From contig NZ_JAGGMR010000001.1 in the NCBI RefSeq assembly GCF_017875645.1, positions 4,030,001 through 4,094,000 on the forward strand: a stretch of DNA of 64,000 bases, in the 5' to 3' direction. Both the position numbers and the translations under genes were made by a program. Below are positions 26,433 to 34,876 of this stretch, piece after piece (position 1 is the first letter of the stretch; the number at the start of each line of letters is the position of its first letter). The stretch is from Nocardia goodfellowii (GTDB lineage Bacteria; Actinomycetota; Actinomycetes; Mycobacteriales; Mycobacteriaceae). The notes under the pieces were generated by a model. The model saw nothing but the letters and a program-made list of their open reading frames with translations, searched no databases and had not been told where the DNA came from.

Positions 26433-27485
26433 ATGTCGAATCACACCATTGCTGTCTACGGCGCCAGCGGTTTCCAGGGTGTCCTCGTGCTGGCCGAACT
26501 CGCTCGCCGCAACATCACCACCCGCGTCACCGGCCGCGACGCCGACAAGCTCAAAGCGGCTGCGGCACAGGCAGGTATGCCCGGCGCGGAGGTGCGCGCG
26601 GCCGAAATCGACGATCACGCCGCGCTGGTGGCCGCCTTCAGCGGCGCGGATGTGGTCCTCAACTGCGCGGGTCCATTCACTCCCACCGGTGACCGTGTCC
26701 TCGCCGCCATTATCGAGGCCGGGGCGCACTATGCCGACACCTGCGGGGAGCAACCGTTCCTCCAGCACGTCTACGAGACCTATTCCGCCGCAGCCGAATC
26801 CGCCGGTGTCACCATCGTCCCCGCCGCCACCGACGGCGGTATCCCGGGTGACCTGCTCGCCCACCTGCTGGGCGACCACCTCGGCCCGCTCGCCGAACTC
26901 ACTTCCGTGCACCGCTTCGGCGGCGAGACGACCATGTCCCGCGGCTCGCTGCGCACCATGCTCGGCATTTCCGATGCTATGACCGACGGGGGAGTGGCCT
27001 ACCTCGACAATGCTTGGCAGCACGGGCCTTTCGCCCCCTTCGTACCCGTGATTCTTCCCGGTGCGCCGGAACCCGTTGCCCTGGCGCCCTTCCCACTGCA
27101 GGAGCCCGTCTCCGTACCCCGTCACCTCCAGGTGCGCACCGTTCGGGGCGCGGTGGAGGAGTCCACCCGCGCGCTCTTCGCGACCCCGTTGACGGACGAC
27201 ATGATCGAGTCCCTGCCGGTCGGCCCGGACGACGCGCAACGGGCAGCCTGCACCTGGACCATCGTGCTGGACGCCGTCGCCGAGGACGGCCGCCGCGCAC
27301 GCGGCGTCGTCACCGGACCCGACACCTACGGCACCACCGCGCTGACCGCCGTGGAAGCGGCGCTGCGGCTCGCCACCAGCCCGCCGTCCGCCGGCGTCCT
27401 CGCGCCGGCGCAGGCGTTCGACCCGGCCGATTTCCTCGCGGCACTGCGACCACACGGCCTGCGCTGGACCATCGAAGATCGCTGA
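26433..27485 (+). CDS. Saccharopine dehydrogenase-like NAD(P)-binding protein
   Basis: A 350-residue protein with an N-terminal Rossmann domain (IAVYGASGFQGVLVLAELARR) and the segments DVVLNCAGPF, YADTCGEQPF and PAATDGGIPGDLLAHLLGD. These are typical of the saccharopine dehydrogenase family, which in actinobacteria includes trans-acting enoyl reductases. The C-terminus is compact and has no membrane segment. It is divergent from the AraC gene, its likely regulator. It is the last intact chromosomal-type gene before the remnant-rich island. Confidence 0.85.
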   Translation: MSNHTIAVYGASGFQGVLVLAELARRNITTRVTGRDADKLKAAAAQAGMPGAEVRAAEIDDHAALVAAFSGADVVLNCAGPFTPTGDRVLAAIIEAGAHYADTCGEQPFLQHVYETYSAAAESAGVTIVPAATDGGIPGDLLAHLLGDHLGPLAELTSVHRFGGETTMSRGSLRTMLGISDAMTDGGVAYLDNAWQHGPFAPFVPVILPGAPEPVALAPFPLQEPVSVPRHLQVRTVRGAVEESTRALFATPLTDDMIESLPVGPDDAQRAACTWTIVLDAVAEDGRRARGVVTGPDTYGTTALTAVEAALRLATSPPSAGVLAPAQAFDPADFLAALRPHGLRWTIEDR

Positions 27486-27542
27486 TCACGTGAGCTGTTT
27501 CACTGCGGGCTCGTGCGATGGCGAGGGGCATCCGCACCGCTG

Positions 27543-27709
27543 ATGGGCACACACCAATTCCCATCCGGACCAGATGTTCGTGGCCGTGATGGCGTGCTAC
27601 TGGCCGAGCAATGGCGAGACGGCGGCTCAGCGCTCGCCGGCCTGACGGTGGCAGGATTTCCGAACGCCTATTTGATCGTCGGCCCGAACTCCTGCAACAA
27701 CGTGATCCG
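27543..27709 (+). pseudogene. C-terminal remnant of a flavin-containing (Baeyer-Villiger-type) monooxygenase
   Basis: The frame encodes LAEQWRDGGSALAGLTVAG followed by FPNAYLIVGPNS, the conserved end segment of flavin-containing and Baeyer-Villiger monooxygenases (W-x-DG...GFPNLF...GPNS). No start, FAD or NADP motifs lie upstream, where the intact saccharopine-type gene ends. The match stops exactly where the hairpin 27710-27736 begins. It is therefore read as a decayed fragment. Confidence 0.6.
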
Positions 27710-27736
27710 CGCTCGCCGACGTAACGTCGGCGAGCG
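27710..27736. terminator. Perfect 12-base-pair hairpin
   Basis: Arms CGCTCGCCGACG and CGTCGGCGAGCG around a TAA loop. It lies 12 bases past the stop of the minus-strand secreted-protein gene, so it most likely terminates that transcript. It also marks the end of the monooxygenase remnant on the plus strand. Confidence 0.75.
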
Positions 27737-27748
27737 CGGTCCCACCAT

Positions 27749-27973
27749 TTACCCGAGCGGGCCGCACGGATACTGAGGGGTCGGATGCCCCGCGCTGCCG
27801 CCCCACCAGAGTGCCCATTGGAACATGCAAACCAGCCCGGACGCGCTGGCGCTACCCGTCGTCGATCCGCTTGCCCCGGGGCCGGTCTCGGCCAGTGCGG
27901 TAGGCGCGCCCACTCCCAGCATCGCGCATGCGCCGACTACCGATACGGTGGCGATCGCCCGTCGAAAACTCAT
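27749..27973 (-). CDS. Small secreted protein
   Basis: A 74-residue protein with a clear Sec signal peptide (MSFRRAIATVSVVGACAMLG, cleavage probably after ALA-ET). The mature part is about 45 residues, Gly/Ser-rich, with LVCMFQWALWWGG and two Cys (LVC and YPC) that could form a disulfide. I recognise no family; Nocardia encodes many such peptides. A strong hairpin follows the stop. Confidence 0.65.
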   Translation of the reverse strand: MSFRRAIATVSVVGACAMLGVGAPTALAETGPGASGSTTGSASASGLVCMFQWALWWGGSAGHPTPQYPCGPLG

Positions 27974-28317
27974 ATGGCTCTGTCCTTTTCGATCTGTTGA
28001 TCCCGACCTCGGTCCATCAAATCCATACGGCGTTTGCTGGGCAAGACCAGGGTTCCCCGGGCAGAGGATGCTTTGGCATAGCTCGGCCGGACCTTGCCCA
28101 CGCGGGCGCAGGACCTTGGCCGTACGCGTACTGCACCGACAGATCGCAGGGCAGCTCGGCCACGTGCCCGGTGGCTTTGACGTTCTATTCGGTCACCCCA
28201 CACATCGTGCACCGGCACGCATGCCATCGCCCAGAACCCCGAGCCGGAAATCGAGCTGACGTGCCCGGAGGCCGATAATCGCGATCACGGTCGGCCCAAG
28301 GGCGCAGGATCGGCCTG
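27974..28317. other. Stretch without a recognisable intact gene
   Basis: The 344 bases hold the promoter side of the secreted-protein gene and several overlapping frames, none with a convincing start or family match. One minus-strand frame with a CxxC (CRCTMCG) is broken by a stop in its first codons. Read as decayed sequence at the island edge. Confidence 0.5.
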
Positions 28318-28748
28318 TCAACCGAACAGCACGGGCAGCTCTGGATGAAGCCGGTGGGCATGGAAACATCTGGATCTGGTGCTCGAGGATCCGTGTTGTG
28401 GACAGGGGCGGCAGTTCATCGATGTAGAACCAGTCGACGGCCGCAGTCTCTAGCGGATCTGGTACGCCGCCGTCGACGATGACGTCGCAGAGGTAATACA
28501 TCTTCAGCACGGAGAACAGCAGCGGGGGTGGGTGGCCCTGGGTGTCACGGTCCAAGGCAGCCACTAGCTTTCGCGGCTCCACAGTGAGCCCGGCTTCTTC
28601 CCGCACTTCCTTGACCACAGTTTGTGCTGTGGACTCGCCAGCGTCGCACCTGAGAATGCCCCGCTCAGCGCGATTGAGGGAGCTGAAGCTCTCGCCGCGA
28701 TCCGGACCCTCGTTGTGAACCGCGACCTTCGCGCGGCAAAACGAATGC
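28318..28748 (-). pseudogene. NUDIX hydrolase pseudogene (5'-degenerate and frameshifted)
   Basis: The frame reads AGESTAQTVVKEVREEAGL, the core of the NUDIX box, then LVAALDRDTQGHPPPLLFSV and LPPLSTTRILEHQIQM, matching a NUDIX subgroup well. The part before the box, where LPGG should stand, is unrecognisable and runs into a TAG without a start codon. After HQIQMF an extra base near 28363 shifts the frame; the neighbouring frame continues as HAHRLHPELPVLFG and a stop, the natural family end. Taken together it is an inactivated gene. Confidence 0.75.
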
Positions 28749-29057
28749 TACGAAGAGCAGAGAAGCGAATGGGAGAGCAGACCTCGGGGAGTAGTTCTCG
28801 AGATTGCTGGCACGCTGCGCCTCAACAACCACGATGACGCGCTCCACAAAATACGAATCCTGTGGCTGCGAAACACGCAGTACCGTCCGTTGATCGAAGC
28901 CTGTATACCGAAAATCGATAACCGCCAACATATTCCCCGCCAATCATCATCTGGCGTCGACCTGTACGCACAACTCATAAATTTCTGGTGTGACAACAGC
29001 GGACCTAGCAACACCGACCAAAGCGACCGCAACACTGGCTACATTGACGAGATCTGA
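28719..29057 (+). pseudogene. Startless open frame, probable gene fragment
   Basis: One frame is open for 113 codons from just after a TGA to a TGA at 29055. It has natural-looking composition (LEIAGTLRLNNHDDALHKIR, SGVDLYAQLINFWCDNSG) but no ATG or GTG anywhere useful. The DNA is visibly less GC-rich than the flanks. I do not recognise the family. Its left end falls at the degenerate 5' end of the NUDIX pseudogene on the other strand, as if two fragments were joined there. Confidence 0.4.
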
Positions 29058-29300
29058 CATCGTGATCTAGTTGATCTTCGTCCGAACTTCCCGATCTGAG
29101 CTCGGGACAAGCGTTCCACCGGCGAGCTGCCGCAACACTCTCCGCATTGAATTTGAAAACTCGGAGTCCTGCTACGCGGGGCGGTCGGCAGTGACCGACC
29201 ATCCGGGGCTGCAGGTCGTCTCCGGTCAGCTGGCTTGCGACATGGTCGACCGGCGACTTGGGTAACGGCAGGATAGCGATAGAAAGCTACTCGGAAAAGC

Positions 29301-30161
29301 TCAGTGCCCTTCCTCGATCGCTCGCCATCGCTCCACGGAGGACGCTGTCCCGAGTTCCGCTCGTGCTGCAGGGTTCTCGGCGTAGAACGTTAGATAGCGG
29401 AAGAGAGTGGTACCGTCGACTGAATAGCGCGGGCATTCCAGGAAGATCCAGCCAGCGAGAGGCAGGCGGTCCAATTGCCACAGCCGTCGTGTCTTGCCGT
29501 TTAGTTCCAGGCTCGGTGTGGTGAAGCGCGGCTCCGTGCCGGCCACGCCGGTCACGATGATCAGTGGCACCCGTTCGAACGCAGTACCCACTTTGGCAAA
29601 GTCCCAGCCCAGGGATGATTGCGAACTCCAGCCGTAGTGGATTATCTCGGTTTCGGTGATCGCGATTCGGCCGCGCCGTAGTCTTCCGGCGACAGCAAGC
29701 ATTGGTGTGGATCCAGAGAATAATCCGATGCTGGCAAACACCACGACCAGTGGCCAATGGGTACGCCAAGCGGCTCCTGCAGTCTCGATTGCGGCAGCAG
29801 TGAATATGGTCGCGAAACACAGCCAGAATGCTTGATACAGCCCAAAGTAGGCACTCGAGCCAGGCACAACCGTTGCTGGTATGCCGTGTTCTCGATCAAG
29901 CCTGACCGCGGACCGGTAGGCAATTCTGAGATCCGCAAGGATTCCCAACGCGAGGACGAAGACCATCGCGAGACCGAACAGTGCAACATATTTCGAGACA
30001 ACCTGTGCCGCAGCATCCCCACTGCGCCACATAGCCAGCGCGCCGACAGCGCAGAGAACAACTAGCCCGAAGAGTACGACCGTCGACATGACGCGCTTTG
30101 TTACCTGCCGGGGTGATCCTGGCCATGGACGACGAGGCTGGTTTTTCTCAGAAGATTGCAT
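29301..30161 (-). CDS. Four-helix membrane protein, possible immunity partner of the WXG effector
   Basis: A 286-residue protein with four predicted membrane segments (VVLFGLVVLCAVGALAMW, YVALFGLAMVFVLALGILA, ALYQAF-like LYQAFWLCFATIFTAA, and LVVVFASIGLFSG). A ~130-residue soluble domain follows, beginning RIAITETEIIHYGW, somewhat PH/bPH2-like. The ATG chosen overlaps the end of the WXG-protein gene by 14 bases and has AAGG before it; later ATGs exist. Its position directly after a putative secreted effector is what one expects for an immunity protein, but no family identification supports this. Confidence 0.7.
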   Translation of the reverse strand: MQSSEKNQPRRPWPGSPRQVTKRVMSTVVLFGLVVLCAVGALAMWRSGDAAAQVVSKYVALFGLAMVFVLALGILADLRIAYRSAVRLDREHGIPATVVPGSSAYFGLYQAFWLCFATIFTAAAIETAGAAWRTHWPLVVVFASIGLFSGSTPMLAVAGRLRRGRIAITETEIIHYGWSSQSSLGWDFAKVGTAFERVPLIIVTGVAGTEPRFTTPSLELNGKTRRLWQLDRLPLAGWIFLECPRYSVDGTTLFRYLTFYAENPAARAELGTASSVERWRAIEEGH

Positions 30162-31218
30162 TCCACGCCTTCGAGACACCGCCACCGATCGCGTTACCAG
30201 CCCCCTCGAGCGCGTTCGCTCCGCCGTCAACCGCGCTGCTCACGCTTAAACCGTTCGTGTACATCGAATCGATCGCTCCCGAGGTGAAGAGGCCTACCGC
30301 CGCCCCGCCGAGCGCCCCAACGGCAGTTCCCACAACGGGTACCGGTATTAATGTGCCGATCGCCGCACCCGCGGCAACCGAGGCAGCGAAACCGCCTACT
30401 CCGGAGACAATGGCCTGCTCGGGGTCTTTTCCGTTATAGATGTCATATGCGACACCCACGACTGCTAGCGCGCCACCTGCTCTCAAGCCGATCTTCGCGC
30501 CGTTTGCTTTGGCCTTTGCGGCATCGTCTAACGCCTCGCCAGCGTTTTTGAACAGTGTCCGGCTCCAGTCAACGTCTCGATAGAGGGCCGCTCGCGGGGT
30601 GCCTGCTGGGGCATTCTTGGCCTCGATCAGCGTTTTGAGAGCGTCACTGGACAGCACGGCCGAATTTGCCAGAAGCGTTGACGAGTGTTTTGTAAACAGG
30701 GTGCCTGCGGCGCCGTTTACCAGATCTCCAACGACGACAAACCACTTATCCTTGACATCGTTCTGCATGTTTTTCCACGTAGACCCCCAGAAACCCTCCT
30801 TTCCCCGTACTTCTTCCGCCGCCTGTGCGGCAGTGTTGTAAGCCGCTATCTTGTCGCCGTCGCTCTCGCTAGGCTTCTCGATGACCTGTTCCTTGACGGA
30901 CAGACCCGCAGCGGTGGCGTTCCTGCGAATCGTCTCCATGTCCGCCTGCGCCTGTTGCACTTGACCCGCGAGAGTGTCGAACTCCGTGGCGTATCCCCGG
31001 ACCTTGGTAACAAATTCGTCGGTCTTCGTGGCCGTGTTCCGCACTTTTGTTGCGAAGGCATCACCCGCCGCACCCTCCCAAGCGGAATCAGCTTGGACCT
31101 TCACTTTGGCGAGATCGTCTGCAGAGGCCGACAATTGGCTAGCCAACGTGTCACGGAGCCATGCAGCTACGGCGCGAATGCTCGTAGGGTCACCGTCGAT
31201 CTTGGTATCAATAGACAT
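30148..31218 (-). CDS. WXG-headed type VII secretion-like effector with hydrophobic C-terminus
   Basis: A 356-residue protein. Residues about 1-95 form a helical hairpin domain with WEG at 47-49, as in WXG100/LXG substrates of type VII secretion. A linker (WGSTWKNMQNDVKDKWF) follows. The last ~150 residues contain a Gly/Ala/Val-rich stretch (AIVSGVGGFAASVAAGAAIG, PVPVVGTAVGALGGAAVG) like glycine-zipper or pore-forming segments. The ATG is two bases after the stop of the EspC-like gene with GGGG before it. A secreted toxin or membrane-inserting effector is the likely role; catalytic toxin motifs are not seen. Confidence 0.75.
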   Translation of the reverse strand: MSIDTKIDGDPTSIRAVAAWLRDTLASQLSASADDLAKVKVQADSAWEGAAGDAFATKVRNTATKTDEFVTKVRGYATEFDTLAGQVQQAQADMETIRRNATAAGLSVKEQVIEKPSESDGDKIAAYNTAAQAAEEVRGKEGFWGSTWKNMQNDVKDKWFVVVGDLVNGAAGTLFTKHSSTLLANSAVLSSDALKTLIEAKNAPAGTPRAALYRDVDWSRTLFKNAGEALDDAAKAKANGAKIGLRAGGALAVVGVAYDIYNGKDPEQAIVSGVGGFAASVAAGAAIGTLIPVPVVGTAVGALGGAAVGLFTSGAIDSMYTNGLSVSSAVDGGANALEGAGNAIGGGVSKAWNAIF

Positions 31219-31220
31219 TG

Positions 31221-31511
31221 CTACCCCAGCTTCCACGTCTCAAGAATAATTGTGTCAGCTATGGTGTCGTCCTGTTCCTTGTATTTCTTTGCAGCCTCCG
31301 TGACAGCATCAGCGCTCGCAGCCAGGCCCACTACGAGTTGTCCGGCACCGTCCAGCACCACCGATAGGATGGCCAACACGGACGGCGTTACAGTTCCGGC
31401 GTCGATGCTGTCTGGTGTTTTTTTGCTCGTGCCATCGAGTTCCGTACTCGACGTCGCGAGCGTAGTTGCGATGGTTGCCAGCGTGTCCAGATCGATATTC
31501 ATCTCTGTCAT
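31221..31511 (-). CDS. EspC-like (type VII secretion target) protein
   Basis: A 96-residue, mostly helical protein: MNIDLDTLATIATTLATSS, then LAILSVVLDGAGQLVVGLA and AKKYKEQDDTIADTI. Length and layout fit the ESX-associated EspC/DUF2580 family, small partners of secreted WXG proteins, though WXG itself is absent. Its ATG overlaps the stop of the SAV_915-like gene (ATGA) and it ends two bases before the WXG effector start. It is probably secreted with or helps present the effector. Confidence 0.7.
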   Translation of the reverse strand: MTEMNIDLDTLATIATTLATSSTELDGTSKKTPDSIDAGTVTPSVLAILSVVLDGAGQLVVGLAASADAVTEAAKKYKEQDDTIADTIILETWKLG

Positions 31512-32053
31512 GCTCGCGGGTTCCCTCTATGCTCTTCGGGAATAAAAACATCCAGGAGCAGGATGTCGAAAGGCCGAGCCTGATATAGAGCATCAAGCGA
31601 AACCGTGGTAGTCCACATCCATGGCTGATCACTTCCGCAACATTCATGAAGACGATCCAGAGCCGAGTAGGCCATGCACGCAATCCGGCCGTCACGGGTC
31701 TTTCTCATCATGATCTGCGCGTCTTCAATTTCTTGAACCTCCGCCAGCACCGGCAGGTAGACGACTGGAGGAAAGTTCTTTGGCATGGGTTTGGGGGCAG
31801 GCCGCATCCCGATGGCCGACGCGTCGGGACGTGCAGGGGCTCCCGGCGCCGGAGGGGTTGGATCGGCAGGATAGGGGGCCGACTCCGAGCGGGGCGTTCC
31901 GTAGGAGGAGGCCTGGCTGTAGGAGGCGGGCGGGGCGACGTCCCGGGATGGAGCGGCGTCCGCAGGAGAGGATTTGGGCGTCGGCCGGAGCGGCACCTCA
32001 TCCCAATCTTCGTCAGGGTCGTCGTAGTGGTTGTAGAAGGGCTGGCCAGCCAT
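31508..32053 (-). CDS. SAV_915-like protein with Pro-rich N-terminus
   Basis: A 181-residue protein. Residues 1-95 are disordered and Pro/Ser-rich (APSRDVAPPASYSQAS, PADPTPPAPGAPARP). The C-terminal ~85 residues fold around VVYLPVLAEVQEIEDAQIMM, IACMAYSALDRLHECCG and DALYQARPFDILLLDVFIPEE, which matches my recollection of SAV_915/SseB-like domains common in actinobacterial type VII effector operons. GAGGTG precedes the ATG. The upstream frame ends in a TGA overlapping this ATG (TGATG), so a short leader peptide such as MPIPEKITLS... could be coupled. First clear gene of the cassette. Confidence 0.7.
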   Translation of the reverse strand: MAGQPFYNHYDDPDEDWDEVPLRPTPKSSPADAAPSRDVAPPASYSQASSYGTPRSESAPYPADPTPPAPGAPARPDASAIGMRPAPKPMPKNFPPVVYLPVLAEVQEIEDAQIMMRKTRDGRIACMAYSALDRLHECCGSDQPWMWTTTVSLDALYQARPFDILLLDVFIPEEHRGNPRA

Positions 32054-32162
32054 CACTGCACCTCTTCGTAGGCGCTGGCCGATGATGCGGACAACGTGAT
32101 CTTCTCCGGAATCGGCATACCCCCCGTTCGTGTGCCGCCGCCACTGAGCGGACACCACCGGT

Positions 32163-32180
32163 CGTTTGGTTGACCAAACG
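32163..32180. promoter_or_regulatory. Palindrome upstream of the type VII-like cassette
   Basis: CGTTTGGT-TG-ACCAAACG, perfect 8-base arms with a 2-base centre, 110 bases upstream of the SAV_915-like start. The short spacer suits a dimeric regulator better than a terminator. No regulator gene is adjacent. Confidence 0.5.
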
Positions 32181-32211
32181 TGTCGCTCCGAGGCACTATA
32201 CGAAAGTCAGT

Positions 32212-32361
32212 GTGCACGAGCAAACATCGCTCGATGCCCACAGGTTCGCTGCCAAATTCGCCGACCTTCCGGCGGACGCGCGTTACGGCGTGAGTCTCGA
32301 CTGGAGCAGCGTCATCGAAGGCGATGTCAACCGCATCGAGATTAACAGGCGAACCATGTAA
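32212..32361 (+). CDS. Possible small protein or gene fragment
   Basis: A 49-codon frame from a GTG: VHEQTSLDAHRFAAKFADLP, continuing to EGDVNRIEINRRTM. Third codon positions are mostly G/C and the composition looks natural, unlike shadow frames. No ribosome site is convincing, and the frame is open upstream through the palindrome, where a TTG at 32170 is the only other start. A hairpin follows immediately after the stop. Family unknown; it may be the tail of a lost gene. Confidence 0.35.
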   Translation: MHEQTSLDAHRFAAKFADLPADARYGVSLDWSSVIEGDVNRIEINRRTM

Positions 32362-32380
32362 GGCCGAGCCACTTCGGCCT
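32361..32380. terminator. Small hairpin after the 49-codon frame
   Basis: Arms AGGCCGA and TCGGCCT around GCCACT, beginning at the last base of the stop codon on the plus strand. Confidence 0.45.
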
Positions 32381-32631
32381 GCTCCGGAACTGAGTCCTCC
32401 TCGCGAAGCAGACCGAGCGGAGTCACTAAAAGTGTGCCAGGACCGCTCCCAATTTGGGTGGCACCGATTCGGGGATTGCTGCGTCCAATCTTGTATGAGC
32501 GACCACTCTTTAAGGGATCGGTGCGCGGCACCCCTGGACAACGAGGAGCGCCCGCGCGCGGGCTCTGGCCGTGCTGCCGGTACGCCGGGTCGGATGTCCA
32601 GATCCGACTAACCACACCGACTTCGAGGACA

Positions 32632-32802
32632 GGCCCTAGTGCGCAGCTGGGGCACGCGGATGGGGCCGGAATCGCGACTCACTACTACATCGATCCCAAC
32701 GGCTACGGTAAGCGACTGGTGGTCGACAACACGGACGCCCTCGAAGACCTCAAACCCACGAAAGTTGGAGCAAAGTTGGACTCTGAGGCCCTCGCCGTGT
32801 GA
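32632..32802 (+). pseudogene. C-terminal remnant of a tyrosine recombinase (integrase)
   Basis: The frame reads GPSAQLGHADGAGIATHYYI followed by an acidic/basic tail ending in DSEALAV and a stop. AQLGHAD...THYY matches the end of phage-type integrases, with the catalytic His (GHAD) and nucleophilic Tyr. The upstream catalytic domain (Arg, Lys, HxxR) is missing. It marks an old mobile element at the right edge of the island, 122 bases before the conserved ABC-F gene. Confidence 0.55.
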
Positions 32803-32841
32803 TCTACGGCCCATGACCTTGGTGTTTTGGGCCCCCCGGGT

Positions 32842-32883
32842 AAAATCGGTGGTTCTTGTGCTCGATTCGCCGCACAATCGAGC
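32842..32883 (+). promoter_or_regulatory. AT-rich promoter element and leader hairpin of the ABC-F gene
   Basis: AAAATCGGT (32842-32850) resembles the AT-rich element in front of WhiB7-dependent promoters as I remember it, followed by TTGTGC as a possible -35. Immediately downstream, GCTCGATT (32860-32867) and AATCGAGC (32876-32883) form a perfect 8-base hairpin. In M. tuberculosis the homologue Rv1473 is a WhiB7 regulon member. A good ribosome site (AAGGAG) precedes the GTG at 32925. Confidence 0.45.
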
Positions 32884-32924
32884 AGCAACCGCCCAGCACC
32901 GCCCAATCCGTAAGGAGCCCGTCT

Positions 32925-34556
<1,632 letters not shown>

Positions 34557-34639
34557 TTTTCATCACAAACACCCGTTGATCACGGCCGCATAGTTGCTTA
34601 GCCTGGAATGACGCGCTGCTCGGCGACTCGGAGGTAGCC

Positions 34640-34873
34640 ATGAGCGATCGGCCATCATCAGGCAAGTCCACATTGGGTAAGGGCACCCGCGTCACGGGGA
34701 AGTCACGTGACCGGTTGCAATCCCAACTCAAGAAGCAGTACGAGGCGGGTGCCAGCATCCGGTCATTGGCGCGGGCGACGGGGCGCTCCTACGGCTTCAT
34801 CCACAATGTGCTGGTGGAGTCGCATGTGCAGCTCCGCAGCCGCGGCGGCGCCAACCGGCGCAAGGCACAGTAG
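34640..34873 (+). CDS. Small helix-turn-helix protein (Rv1473A-like)
   Basis: A 77-residue basic protein. After a short Lys/Ser-rich lead come RLQSQLKKQYEAGASIRSLA and TGRSYGFIHNVLVESHVQLR, a resolvase-like helix-turn-helix, and a basic tail. It matches the protein annotated after Rv1473 in mycobacteria. Good ribosome site (GGAGGT) before the ATG. DNA binding is expected; its target is unknown. 83 bases separate it from the ABC-F gene. Confidence 0.85.
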   Translation: MSDRPSSGKSTLGKGTRVTGKSRDRLQSQLKKQYEAGASIRSLARATGRSYGFIHNVLVESHVQLRSRGGANRRKAQ

Positions 34874-34876
34874 GAA

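Noticed and set aside
27970..28227. An 85-codon minus-strand frame upstream of the secreted protein
   Set aside because: Arg-rich, no family features, overlaps the start of the better-supported secreted-protein gene.
29058..29300. Short plus- and minus-strand frames between the startless ORF and the membrane-protein gene
   Set aside because: No start with a ribosome site, no recognisable segments; nothing supportable in this gap.
32053..32541. A 162-codon minus-strand frame ending in TGATG at the SAV_915-like start
   Set aside because: Only the last ~20 codons look natural (MPIPEKITLS onward); the rest shows no coding character, so at most a short leader peptide is possible.
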